Assembly: GCF_900538805.1 (NCBI RefSeq)
Contig: NZ_UPZP01000027.1
Location: 1 to 24,907 of the forward strand
From: an uncultured Dialister sp.
GTDB taxonomy: Bacteria > Bacillota > Negativicutes > Veillonellales > Dialisteraceae
DNA: 24,907 bases
Direction: 5' to 3'
In this document: one piece after another, positions 7,725-13,957 of the stretch
How positions within the stretch are numbered: position 1 is the stretch's first letter
Layout of the letters: every line of letters starts with the position of its first letter
Program-made: the position numbers and the translations under genes
Notes under the pieces: generated by a model
Databases searched by the model: none
What the model saw: the letters and a program-made list of their open reading frames with translations, nothing else
Told to the model about the DNA's origin: nothing

Positions 7725-7766
7725 TACGAAAAAGCAGGAGTACCGCCGTCGGCCCTTCTCCTGCTT
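7725..7766 (-). terminator. Orphan minus-strand terminator upstream of pnp
   Basis: A 9-bp perfect stem AAGCAGGAG / CTCCTGCTT (7732-7740 with 7758-7766), with an inner GCC-GTC-GGC, is followed on the minus strand by TTTTTCG. No gene on that strand obviously needs it: rpsO has its own terminator at 8947-8980. It may end an unrecognised short transcript in 7770-8070 or act as an attenuator. Confidence 0.6.
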
Positions 7767-7769
7767 GAC

Positions 7770-8095
7770 TTTAATATAAAATTTCTTTTACGTGAGTCTG
7801 AAAGGGGTACATATTGGGGTAAAAATATTGCCTGATGGATATGCCGGGTACCGGCTGCTTTCTCAGAACCCCAAATTCCATATCCAGTCATATTTGATAA
7901 TACCTATATTCCAGGCATTCGTTTCTGTGATATGGTAAATAAATCCTAATCGCCTTTTTTTAACTCCATTCTGCATTCATATGGAAATCAGACTCTCTTT
8001 TTTCATACGGTCTAAAGGCTATTATCTATCATAAGTCTAATACATTATTACAAGCGTAATTGCAAAATTGGCAACGTTAGTTCTATTTTGCTCTA
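7770..8095. other. AT-rich spacer, no gene recognised
   Basis: No open frame here has a ribosome site or a recognisable protein. On the minus strand there is a weak promoter candidate (TTGCCA, then AATAAT 19 bases on, near 8050-8080) that would read toward the orphan terminator at 7725-7766, leaving room for a noncoding transcript of roughly 300 nt. Support is slim. Confidence 0.3.
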
Positions 8096-8124
8096 TTCCC
8101 ATTTTCGATTTTCTCTTATATAAT
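8096..8124 (+). promoter_or_regulatory. Promoter of the structured RNA
   Basis: TTCCCA (8096-8101; 4 of 6 to -35 consensus), a 17-base spacer and a perfect TATAAT (8119-8124) predict a start near 8131 on the plus strand, just before the structured RNA. Confidence 0.7.
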
Positions 8125-8130
8125 AGACAT

Positions 8131-8405
8131 AGATGAGAGTTTGGGCAAGGTCTGGGGAGTGGCCACGAAAAAATACCCGGTTCCTGGTCCGGCTGCAAGC
8201 CATCTCGCATGGATGAAACCATAAGAGCTCCGGGCTTCGGTCCGTTCGATGCGTTATGAGTTAGTTTTGCTTTACCTGAATAGGCAGCTTCGGTTCATTC
8301 CGAGGTCTAAGCGAATAGCCTGAAAGAGTCCATCATCATGATGGAGCGGTGGAAGATTGGCGCATCTGTCTTCTATCCGCCGGGCCTAGCTCTTTCGGGC
8401 TTTTC
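8131..8405 (+). ncRNA. Structured noncoding RNA, class not identified
   Basis: About 275 nt, opposite in direction to every protein gene in the window, with its own promoter upstream and a terminator built into its 3' end. Stems that can be drawn by eye: AACCATAA (8217-8224) with TTATGAGTT (8254-8262, one bulged A), enclosing a CGGGC-TTCG-GTCCG hairpin; a branched domain closed by GCTT/AAGC near 8268-8313 holding CCTGAATAGG and CTTCGG...CCGAGG hairpins; and an 11-bp terminal stem GCCTGAAAGAG (8318-8328) with CTCTTTCGGGC (8390-8400) followed by TTTT. Inside the last stem are TCCATCA/TGATGGA and TGGAAGA/TCTTCTA hairpins. It lacks the hallmarks of RNase P RNA, tmRNA and SRP RNA, and is branched rather than rod-like as 6S RNA would be. 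The raiA-type class of Firmicutes is one candidate, unverified. Confidence 0.65.
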
Positions 8406-8440
8406 GTGTTGTCTTGAAGCGAACAAAGAGATTTAAATGA

Positions 8441-8478
8441 AAAACCCCTGCCCTTTTTTACAAAGGACGGTTTTTTTA
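8441..8478. terminator. Bidirectional terminator-like hairpin
   Basis: CCTGCCCTTT (8447-8456) pairs with AAAGGACGG (8462-8470) with one bulge. There is a T run after it on the plus strand (8471-8477) and a TTTTT after it on the minus strand. It may be a second stop for the structured RNA, or may insulate it from rpsO transcription. Confidence 0.6.
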
Positions 8479-8525
8479 TTGAGGTGGTGAGCCAGCTGAT
8501 TCTATGATGAAAAATGAGCCATGTC

Positions 8526-8610
8526 AGGCCCCTGCGGGGCCTCGGCTTTTCTACGAAAAGCCTGCTATCATCCGGCGCCTACGGCGCCACCTTCTTCCAG
8601 AGGAAGAAGG
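8526..8610. repeat. Run of four perfect hairpins with 3-nt loops
   Basis: Four adjacent palindromes: AGGCCCC-TGC-GGGGCCT (8526-8542), GGCTTTTC-TAC-GAAAAGCC (8544-8562), GGCGCC-TAC-GGCGCC (8574-8588) and CCTTCTTCC-AGA-GGAAGAAGG (8590-8610). Stems of 6 to 9 bp are perfect and every loop is three bases, though stem sequences are unrelated. They belong with the hairpin modules at 13454-13529, 19288-19345 and 21729-21959. Confidence 0.85.
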
Positions 8611-8625
8611 CTATACTTGCGTCCC

Positions 8626-8723
8626 CCTTCCCACCCCGCACTGTCATTCTGAGCCGCAGGCGAAGAATTTTGGTATGCACCGCGTTGGACGCAGAAAAAA
8701 TTACATGCAGGTGGGCGGGAAGG
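8626..8723. mobile_element. MITE-like inverted-repeat element, copy c
   Basis: About 98 bp with ends CCTTCCC / GGGAAGG and the core GTCATTCTGAGC...GCGAAGAATTTTGGTATGC, the same orientation as copy b at 4218-4313. Noncoding. Confidence 0.6.
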
Positions 8724-8793
8724 TTTTCTCATTTGCTTCCTGTCGTAATACTGCAGTCCCTTTCCCTTGAGAAAGAGCCTGCGTAATATGTCA

Positions 8794-8892
8794 ATCTTCC
8801 CGCCGACTGGTAGTTATGACCGGATATCTCAAATGTGCCACACACCGAGATCCTTCGCACTGCTCAGGATGACTGTGGGAGGCGGGAAAGAT
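8794..8892. mobile_element. MITE-like inverted-repeat element, copy d
   Basis: About 99 bp with ends ATCTTCCCGCC / GGCGGGAAAGAT and, in the opposite orientation to copies b and c, the core CACCGAGATCCTTCGC...GCTCAGGATGAC. Compared with the other copies, both arms of the inner hairpin have changed together (ATTCT/AGAAT to ATCCT/AGGAT). Confidence 0.65.
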
Positions 8893-8946
8893 GGTCTCTT
8901 CCTGATTTTCCCTTTCAATCCCCTGCTCTGCCATTTCGTTTTCCAC

Positions 8947-8980
8947 TAAAAAAAGACTACCCTTCGGTAGTCTCTTTTTG
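8947..8980 (-). terminator. rpsO terminator
   Basis: GACTACC-CTTC-GGTAGTC (8955-8972) has T runs on both sides and follows the rpsO stop by 7 bases. It could work in both directions. Confidence 0.92.
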
Positions 8981-8987
8981 TGAAATC

Positions 8988-9257
8988 TTATTTCAGGCGC
9001 AGGCCCAGTTTTGCACCGAGAGCTCTGTAGCGTTCGATGTCCTTGCGACGGAGATAGTCCAGCATGTTTCTGCGCTGGCCGACCATTTTCAGCAGGCCGC
9101 GGCGGGAATGATGGTCTTTCTTGTGGGACTTCAGATGTTCGGTGAGGAGAGCGATTCTCTTGGAGAGGATAGCAATCTGTACTTCCGGAGATCCGGTGTC
9201 GCCTTCATGGACTGCGTAGGTTTCAATGATTTCTTTTTTTGCTTCAGCTGTTAACAT
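8988..9257 (-). CDS. rpsO: 30S ribosomal protein S15 (uS15)
   Basis: 89 aa, the standard length. The sequence shows the expected S15 features: DTGSPEVQIAILSKRI, LTEHLKSHKKDHHSRRGLLKMVGQRRNMLDYLRRKDIERY and a C-terminal LGLR. It binds the 16S rRNA central domain early in small-subunit assembly and often controls its own translation. GGAGG lies 7 bases upstream of the ATG at 9257. It is a single-gene unit with a promoter at 9343-9371, a folded leader and a terminator, rather than being joined directly to pnp as in many bacteria. Confidence 0.97.
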   Translation of the reverse strand: MLTAEAKKEIIETYAVHEGDTGSPEVQIAILSKRIALLTEHLKSHKKDHHSRRGLLKMVGQRRNMLDYLRRKDIERYRALGAKLGLRLK

Positions 9258-9284
9258 AATAGCCTCCTATAAAAATATAAATTG

Positions 9285-9328
9285 CTGTATCCAGGTCTAC
9301 GCCGGAGTTGCGATAAACTGGGGTACAG
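9285..9328 (-). promoter_or_regulatory. Candidate rpsO leader stem (possible S15 autoregulation)
   Basis: In the roughly 80-nt 5' leader of rpsO, CTGTA...TACAG and CCAG...CTGG pair into one interrupted stem (9285-9328) closed about 25 bases before the ribosome site. S15 represses its own mRNA in several bacteria through leader structures of differing form, so this is a plausible site; I cannot match it to a known class. Confidence 0.4.
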
Positions 9329-9342
9329 TTCAACCACGTGTA

Positions 9343-9371
9343 ATTATACATGAACGGGCCGTGGATTGCAA
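9343..9371 (-). promoter_or_regulatory. rpsO promoter
   Basis: TTGCAA (9366-9371), a 17-base spacer and perfect TATAAT (9343-9348) on the minus strand. The -10 is also preceded directly by TG. The -35 box sits only 9 bases past the stop codon of the upstream ABC ATPase gene. Confidence 0.85.
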
Positions 9372-9379
9372 GGAAATTC

Positions 9380-10168
9380 TTACCCCAGAAGAACCCGGTC
9401 GCTCATGGCGCCGGAGGTTTCTTCGAATTTCTTCAGCAGGTCGTCGATGGTGAGTTTCTGCTTTTCTTCAGGACTGTAATCTGCAATGATGGTGCCGCTG
9501 TTCATCATGATGAGGCGGTTGCCGTATTTCAGGGCATCTCTCATGTTGTGGGTAATCATAAGGGTGGTGAGGTGCTGTTCGTGCACGATTTCATCAGTAA
9601 TCTTCAGAACTTTGCCTGCAGTCTTCGGGTCCAGGGCTGCCGTAGGTTCATCCAGAAGAAGGATGTCCGGTTTTTTCAGGGTAGCCATGAGGAGGGTCAG
9701 TGCCTGGCGCTGGCCGCCGGAGAGGAGGCCGATTCTGGTGGAGAGGCGGTCTTCCAGTCCGAGGCCCAGGCGGGCCACCATGTCCCGGAATTTTTCATGA
9801 TCACCGGAGGAAAAGGCCCAGCGGAGACGGCGGCTCTCCCCTCTCCGGGAAGCGATGATAAGGTTTTCTTCCACCTGCATGCCGGCGGCGGTACCTTTCA
9901 GGGGGTCCTGGAATACCCGGCCGATGTACTTGGCTCTTTTGTATTCACTGACTTTGGTTACATCATTTCCGTTGATTACAATGGTGCCGCTGTCGGGAAT
10001 GTAGGCACCGGCGATGGAGTTCAGAAGGGTACTCTTGCCTGCACCGTTGCTGCCGATGACGGTGCAGAAATCGCCGTCATTCAGGGTAAGGGAGAGATGG
10101 CTCAGGGCCTTTTTTTCATTGGTGGTTCCCTTGAAGAATGTTTTGCTGATATCCGTAACTTTAAGCAT
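9380..10168 (-). CDS. ABC transporter ATP-binding protein (TrpX/PF04392-linked importer)
   Basis: 262 aa ATPase with Walker A GSNGAGKST (39-47), signature LSGGQRQ (149-155), Walker B LLLDEP (170-175) and H-loop TLMITHNM near 200. It powers the importer whose permease and two binding proteins are encoded upstream on the same strand. Only 2 bases separate it from the permease stop, so it is the last gene of a four-gene operon. Subunits of this type resemble the branched-chain amino-acid LivG/LivF and the streptococcal TrpZ proteins. The substrate is uncertain: relatives move tryptophan or tyrosine, but many members are uncharacterised. Confidence 0.93.
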   Translation of the reverse strand: MLKVTDISKTFFKGTTNEKKALSHLSLTLNDGDFCTVIGSNGAGKSTLLNSIAGAYIPDSGTIVINGNDVTKVSEYKRAKYIGRVFQDPLKGTAAGMQVEENLIIASRRGESRRLRWAFSSGDHEKFRDMVARLGLGLEDRLSTRIGLLSGGQRQALTLLMATLKKPDILLLDEPTAALDPKTAGKVLKITDEIVHEQHLTTLMITHNMRDALKYGNRLIMMNSGTIIADYSPEEKQKLTIDDLLKKFEETSGAMSDRVLLG

Positions 10169-10170
10169 AA

Positions 10171-11052
10171 TCAGCCTGCCTTTCCGATATTGACTTTACC
10201 CTTAATCATAGGTGCAGCCAGGGCAAGCATGACAAGGATGGCGGTGAAAAGTTTCAGGTCGTTCGGCGGCATGCCCAGGTAGAGCACCACCGCAATGACC
10301 ACGCGGTAGATGATGGAACCCACCACCACAGCCAGGAGGGAGCCGGAGAAGCTGTCTACACCCAGAATGACTTCGCCGATGATGACGGAGGCCAGGCCGA
10401 TGACGATGGTGCCGATGCCCATGCCTACGTCTGCAAAGCCATTGTTCTGTGCCACTACGGCGCCGCAGAGACCGATGAGAGCGTTGGAAATGAAGAGGCC
10501 CATGATAATCATGGTATCCGTGTTCACGCCCTGGGCCCGTACCATCTGGGGATTATAGCCGGTGGCACGGATGCACATACCCAGTTCCGTACCGAAGAAC
10601 CAGTAAATAAGGGCGGAAATAATAATCATCAGCACCGCCGGTACGATGAAGGCAGCAGTGGACTGGCTCACATGGAGCAGGCTGGCGGTGGTGGAGAATA
10701 CGGTATCCACCCGGAGGAGGGAAATATTGGCTTTTCCCATAATATGAAGGTTAATGGAGTAAAGGGCAATCATGGTAAGGATGCCTGCCAGAATGGCGGG
10801 AATCTTTAATTTCGTATAGAGAATGCCGGTGACGGTACCTGCAATGAGGCCGCCTGCCGCGCCGGCTGCAATGGCTGCCCAGGGAGAGGCGCCGGAAGCG
10901 ATGAGGGACGCTGCAATGGCACCGCCAAGGGGGAAGCTGCCTTCGCAGGTCATATCCGGTACGTCAAGTACGCGGAACGATAGAAATACGCCGATGGCCA
11001 GAATGGACCACATAAGTCCCTGGGCCACGGTGGAAACTGCTAAATCTGCCAT
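10171..11052 (-). CDS. ABC transporter permease, branched-chain/ribose type family
   Basis: 293 aa, highly hydrophobic, with about eight or nine membrane segments. The cytoplasmic loop ELGMCIRATGYNPQMVRAQGVNTD is the hallmark of the BPD_transp_2 (LivH/RbsC-like) permease family, where it contacts the ATPase. Only one permease gene is present, so the channel is probably a homodimer, as in TrpXYZ-like systems. The ATG at 11052 is preceded by AAGGAAGG. The gene sits between the binding protein at 11082 and the ATPase at 10168, all in one direction. Confidence 0.93.
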   Translation of the reverse strand: MADLAVSTVAQGLMWSILAIGVFLSFRVLDVPDMTCEGSFPLGGAIAASLIASGASPWAAIAAGAAGGLIAGTVTGILYTKLKIPAILAGILTMIALYSINLHIMGKANISLLRVDTVFSTTASLLHVSQSTAAFIVPAVLMIIISALIYWFFGTELGMCIRATGYNPQMVRAQGVNTDTMIIMGLFISNALIGLCGAVVAQNNGFADVGMGIGTIVIGLASVIIGEVILGVDSFSGSLLAVVVGSIIYRVVIAVVLYLGMPPNDLKLFTAILVMLALAAPMIKGKVNIGKAG

Positions 11053-11081
11053 TTGATTTCCTTCCTTTATATTACAAATAA

Positions 11082-12122
11082 TCAGGGTCTTGCAGGCTGT
11101 CCGTCATAGAGGTAAAGCTTTCTGGAACGCTGCCACAGATCGCCGGGCAGCGGGATGTTCAGAAGGTTCACCTGTTTCATATTGATAACAATATCCGGAT
11201 CCTGCTGACGCATGATGGGAATGTCTTCGGGAATGATATCTCCCTTCAGCAGACTGGCTGCGATACGGCCGCCGGAGAAACCCATGCGGTAGTAGCTGGG
11301 AGATACAGAAATGACGGCGCCCCGCCGAACCATTTCCGCCTGTTCGCCGATAATGGGAATACCGGCTCCATTCATGACTTTCACGATTTCATCAAAATGG
11401 GAAAGAAGGTCCGTGTCTTCCGGCACATAGAGGGCGGTAATATGTCCTACAAGCTTCTGAATCTGGGGCTCCGCCGCCTTGCCTGGCTGATAGGCTACTT
11501 CATAAAGGGAAATCCCCTTCTGGGCCGCCACGTCCCGCAGGATGCCTACCTGCAGTGCTGCCGCCGCATCACCGGGGTTATAGAGGATGCCCAGCTTCTG
11601 CACCGACATGCAGCGGCCGGCCATGCGGATCTGTGTGAGGATGGCCGGATTGTCCATTATACCGGTAAGGTTATGGTGGCCTTCGAAATCACTGTCCTTT
11701 TTGAAATTCATAACTCCCACGCCTACGATGGGAATGCTTTTCGTCACCTTTGCAGCCGCCTTGGCGGAATCGGTGCCTACGGCAATAATTAAATCCTTTT
11801 TGTCTCGGGCAAACTTCTTTGCCGCAGCCTCCAGCTTTTTGTCATTGCCCTTGGCCTGCACCATGTCGATTTTGGCCCTGCCGCCTTTGCTGTATCCCTC
11901 TGCTTCCAAAGCAGCCAGCACCCCGGCAGTCATCTTGTTCTGTTCAGCCAGGTCATCGGACTGCAGGATGCCGATGGAATATACATTTTTTGCTGCGATA
12001 GGAAGTACATCCTCATTCACCGGTTCCGGAGAAGAAGACTGGTACAACATAACGGCCATCGCAATATTGCACACCGCGAAAATAAGCATTAACCACCAAA
12101 GCTGTTTCAGTTTTGAAGCCAC
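11082..12122 (-). CDS. ABC substrate-binding protein, membrane-anchored (PF04392-like)
   Basis: 346 aa. An N-terminal hydrophobic segment (about residues 8-27) would anchor or export it; the cysteine in it (IFAVC) does not fit a good lipobox, so it is probably held by the helix instead. The rest reads as a two-lobed periplasmic binding fold of the ABC_sub_bind family: YSIGILQSDD, LIIAVGTDSAKAAAKVTKSIPIVGVGV, HHNLTGIMDNP, KLGILYNPGDAAAALQ, ALYVPEDTDLLSHFDEI and GRIAASLLKGD. It starts with GTG at 12122. It is a diverged paralogue of the lipoprotein encoded just upstream (12216-13208), with a hairpin between them. Whether it binds the same ligand is unknown. Confidence 0.88.
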   Translation of the reverse strand: MASKLKQLWWLMLIFAVCNIAMAVMLYQSSSPEPVNEDVLPIAAKNVYSIGILQSDDLAEQNKMTAGVLAALEAEGYSKGGRAKIDMVQAKGNDKKLEAAAKKFARDKKDLIIAVGTDSAKAAAKVTKSIPIVGVGVMNFKKDSDFEGHHNLTGIMDNPAILTQIRMAGRCMSVQKLGILYNPGDAAAALQVGILRDVAAQKGISLYEVAYQPGKAAEPQIQKLVGHITALYVPEDTDLLSHFDEIVKVMNGAGIPIIGEQAEMVRRGAVISVSPSYYRMGFSGGRIAASLLKGDIIPEDIPIMRQQDPDIVINMKQVNLLNIPLPGDLWQRSRKLYLYDGQPARP

Positions 12123-12161
12123 GACACAAACCCTTTCTCAAAAATCTTAAAACCATAGATA

Positions 12162-12196
12162 AAGAGTAACCTCCGGTCAAAACGGAAGTTACTCTT
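12162..12196 (-). promoter_or_regulatory. Intercistronic hairpin between the two binding-protein genes
   Basis: AAGAGTAAC (12162-12170) pairs with GTTACTCTT (12188-12196), continued by TCCG/CGGA after one mismatch. On the minus strand it is followed only by TTTATC, so it is a weak terminator at best. Such hairpins often protect the upstream message, making more of the first binding protein than of the rest. Confidence 0.6.
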
Positions 12197-12215
12197 CGTC
12201 ATTTCATGTAAATCG

Positions 12216-13208
12216 TCAGATCATTTCTGCCCTGTCAAGAACTTCCTTAGGAATCTGGATACCCAGCGTTTCCATTTCACTCTTATTGATGTAAAGCTTC
12301 GTCTTGTCCGCTCCTTCTACCGGGAAATCCTTCACTGTCTTATTCCCCTTCAGGATTTCAGCGGCCATCTGGCCTGCCCGGTGTCCGATATCATAGAAAC
12401 TGATGGACTCGGAAGCCAGCACGCCATTCTTCACGTGCCCCACTTCTGCGCCGTACACCGGAATCTTTTCCCTGTTGGCCACTGCCATAAGGGTGGGGAT
12501 GGAAGAAGCAATAATGTTATCGGTGGGCACATAAATGGCATCCACCTTACCGCCCAGGAAGCCTTCCGCCACCTGCTGTACATCGTTCACGGAGTTCACC
12601 GTCAATTCCACCACATCAATACCCAGGGGCTGGCAGTTTTCTTTCAGATGCTTTGCCTGTACCACGGAATTGATTTCACTAGAATTGTAAATGATACCGA
12701 TTTTCTTCACATTCGGCTGGATTTCCTTAATCAGCTTCACCTGCTTGTCCACCGGTCCCCGGTCATTGGTGCCGGTCACATTGCTGTCCGGTGCTTTCTC
12801 CGACTTCATGAGCTTTGCATTTTCGAAATCGGAAATGGCGGTGCAGATAATCGGAATCTTATCGGTGGCATTGGCCATGGCCTGGGCCGCCGGTGTGGAA
12901 ATGGCACCGATGAGCTTATAATTGCCGGACACATAACGGTTCGCAATGGCCTTCAGGTTGGACTGGTCACCCTGGGCATTCTGCTGGTCGATTTCCACCT
13001 TGTCCTTCAGCCCCGCTTCGTTCAGAGCATCCACAAAGCCCTTATTCGACTCATCCAGCGCCGGGTGCTGCACAATCTGCACAATCCCCACCTTCATCTT
13101 GCCGCTGGAACTGCCGCCGCTTCCGCCGCCGCATCCTGCAAAAACACCGGCCGCCATAAGGCCGCATAAACCTACTGCCAGAATCTTTTTCCATTGACTT
13201 CCTGCCAT
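12216..13208 (-). CDS. ABC substrate-binding lipoprotein (TrpX-like, PF04392)
   Basis: 330 aa. A lipoprotein signal is clear: KK, a hydrophobic stretch and the lipobox VFAGC, then a GGGSGGSSSG linker. The mature part begins MKVGIVQIVQHPALDESNKGFVDAL, the typical start of ABC_sub_bind (TrpX-type) proteins, and continues with GAISTPAAQAMANATDKIPIICTAISDF, NVTGTNDRGPVDKQ, KKIGIIYNSSEINSV, DAIYVPTDNIIASS and IGHRAGQMAAEILKG. It captures the substrate outside the cytoplasmic membrane and delivers it to the permease. It is the first gene of the operon, with GGAGG 9 bases before the ATG. Known relatives bind tryptophan or tyrosine; the ligand here is not certain. Confidence 0.92.
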   Translation of the reverse strand: MAGSQWKKILAVGLCGLMAAGVFAGCGGGSGGSSSGKMKVGIVQIVQHPALDESNKGFVDALNEAGLKDKVEIDQQNAQGDQSNLKAIANRYVSGNYKLIGAISTPAAQAMANATDKIPIICTAISDFENAKLMKSEKAPDSNVTGTNDRGPVDKQVKLIKEIQPNVKKIGIIYNSSEINSVVQAKHLKENCQPLGIDVVELTVNSVNDVQQVAEGFLGGKVDAIYVPTDNIIASSIPTLMAVANREKIPVYGAEVGHVKNGVLASESISFYDIGHRAGQMAAEILKGNKTVKDFPVEGADKTKLYINKSEMETLGIQIPKEVLDRAEMI

Positions 13209-13325
13209 TCTACTGTTCCTCCCTTTTTATTTTGCATCCATTCTCCTCCCACCGGCCTCCAGACTCCTGTAAAACTATCCTTCAAACAGCCGGAAAGAGC
13301 AGATTTCAGCATTGAACTTGCGATA

Positions 13326-13334
13326 ATTATAGCA
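13326..13334 (-). promoter_or_regulatory. Promoter of the ABC importer operon
   Basis: Perfect TATAAT (13326-13331) with TG one base upstream on the minus strand, an extended -10 element with no clear -35. The predicted leader of about 110 nt contains a CCGGC...GCCGG pairing; it did not match any riboswitch or T-box that I recognise. Confidence 0.65.
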
Positions 13335-13374
13335 TATTTTCTGCATAGATACCATGTGAAAAATAGATAAAAGA

Positions 13375-13560
13375 AAAGCCCGCCTTCGACGGGCCGGGTT
13401 CAAAGGGTTCAGAGGGTTCAGAGGGTTCAGAGGGGAAAGGTTCTTAAGATTGACCGGCCCGACGGGCCGGAGGGTTCTTAGGTTTGACGGCGCCTGTGGC
13501 GCCGAGGGTTGTGGTGGCCGCTTCGCGGCACTATTTAGCCTCCTTCCTTAGGAAGGAGCT
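13375..13560. repeat. Composite repeat: 9-bp array plus hairpin modules
   Basis: From left: a GCCCG...CGGGC hairpin; four 9-bp units (13397-13432, GGTTCAAAG then GGTTCAGAG three times); a module TTGA-CCGGCCC-GAC-GGGCCGG-AGGGTT (stem 13454-13470); a module TTGA-CGGCGCC-TGT-GGCGCCG-AGGGTT (stem 13488-13504); GCCGC-TTC-GCGGC (13517-13529); and CTCCTTCC-TTA-GGAAGGAG (about 13540-13558). The arrangement parallels 21729-21959. The first hairpin reads into TTTTCTTTT on the minus strand and could act as a backup terminator for rpmF. Confidence 0.85.
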
Positions 13561-13636
13561 GCCGTTTTGACTCATAAGGAACCGGAAACTCCCTTCTATC
13601 TTCTTTCGTCTACCATCTCTCTACTTTCCAGGCACT

Positions 13637-13670
13637 AAAAAAACGTTTCCCTCTGAAGGAAAACGTTTTT
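13637..13670 (-). terminator. rpmF terminator
   Basis: AAAAACGTTT...AAACGTTTTT with CC/GG inside forms a long stem a few bases after the rpmF stop, and T runs follow on both strands. Confidence 0.88.
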
Positions 13671-13673
13671 CTA

Positions 13674-13859
13674 TTATTCTTCAACAGTCTTGCTGATGAT
13701 CTGTTTGCCTTTGTAGTAACCGCATACAGGGCATACATGATGAGGTTTTTTCAGTGCATGGCACTGCGGGCATTCCACAAGACCCGGAACAGTCAGCTTC
13801 CAGTTAGCACGTCTCTTATCACGACGGGATCTGGAACTTTTTGTCTTCGGAACCGGCAT
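13674..13859 (-). CDS. rpmF: 50S ribosomal protein L32 (bL32), zinc-binding form
   Basis: 61 aa beginning MPVPKTKSSRSRRDKRRANW, the standard L32 opening. Four cysteines, C30, C33, C43 and C46 in two CPxC pairs, form the zinc site of the C+ form. The start at 13859 is chosen because AAGGAGG lies 9 bases upstream; a frame extended three codons to 13868 would run into that site. It is a structural protein of the large subunit near the peptidyl-transferase region. The common yceD and plsX neighbours are not seen beside it; it stands alone between repeats with its own promoter and terminator. Confidence 0.96.
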   Translation of the reverse strand: MPVPKTKSSRSRRDKRRANWKLTVPGLVECPQCHALKKPHHVCPVCGYYKGKQIISKTVEE

Positions 13860-13903
13860 TCTTAGCACCTCCTTACCTATCGGCCTGCCGCTTGATAGCT
13901 CCT

Positions 13904-13922
13904 GCTGTACATTTCATACAGC
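13904..13922 (-). promoter_or_regulatory. Hairpin in the rpmF leader
   Basis: GCTGTA and TACAGC form a 6-bp perfect hairpin with a 7-nt loop in the roughly 90-nt leader between the promoter and the rpmF ribosome site. A nearby CTATC...GATAG (about 13878-13899) may also pair. No known regulatory class is recognised. Confidence 0.35.
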
Positions 13923-13957
13923 GCCTTAAGCTGGTGGATAAAATTATCAACTTCATC

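Noticed and set aside
8037..8222. Small minus-strand protein gene
   Set aside because: The frame lies opposite the structured RNA, has no ribosome site and shows no recognisable protein sequence.
8131..8405. RNase P RNA, tmRNA, SRP RNA or 6S RNA
   Set aside because: The conserved GAGGAAAGTCC block of RNase P, the tag frame and ACCA-type end of tmRNA and the SRP Alu/S motifs are absent; the branched shape does not fit a 6S rod.
13209..13325. T-box or riboswitch ahead of the ABC importer operon
   Set aside because: The leader is only about 110 nt and lacks the T-box TGGNACCGCG-type sequence or any riboswitch core I can recognise.
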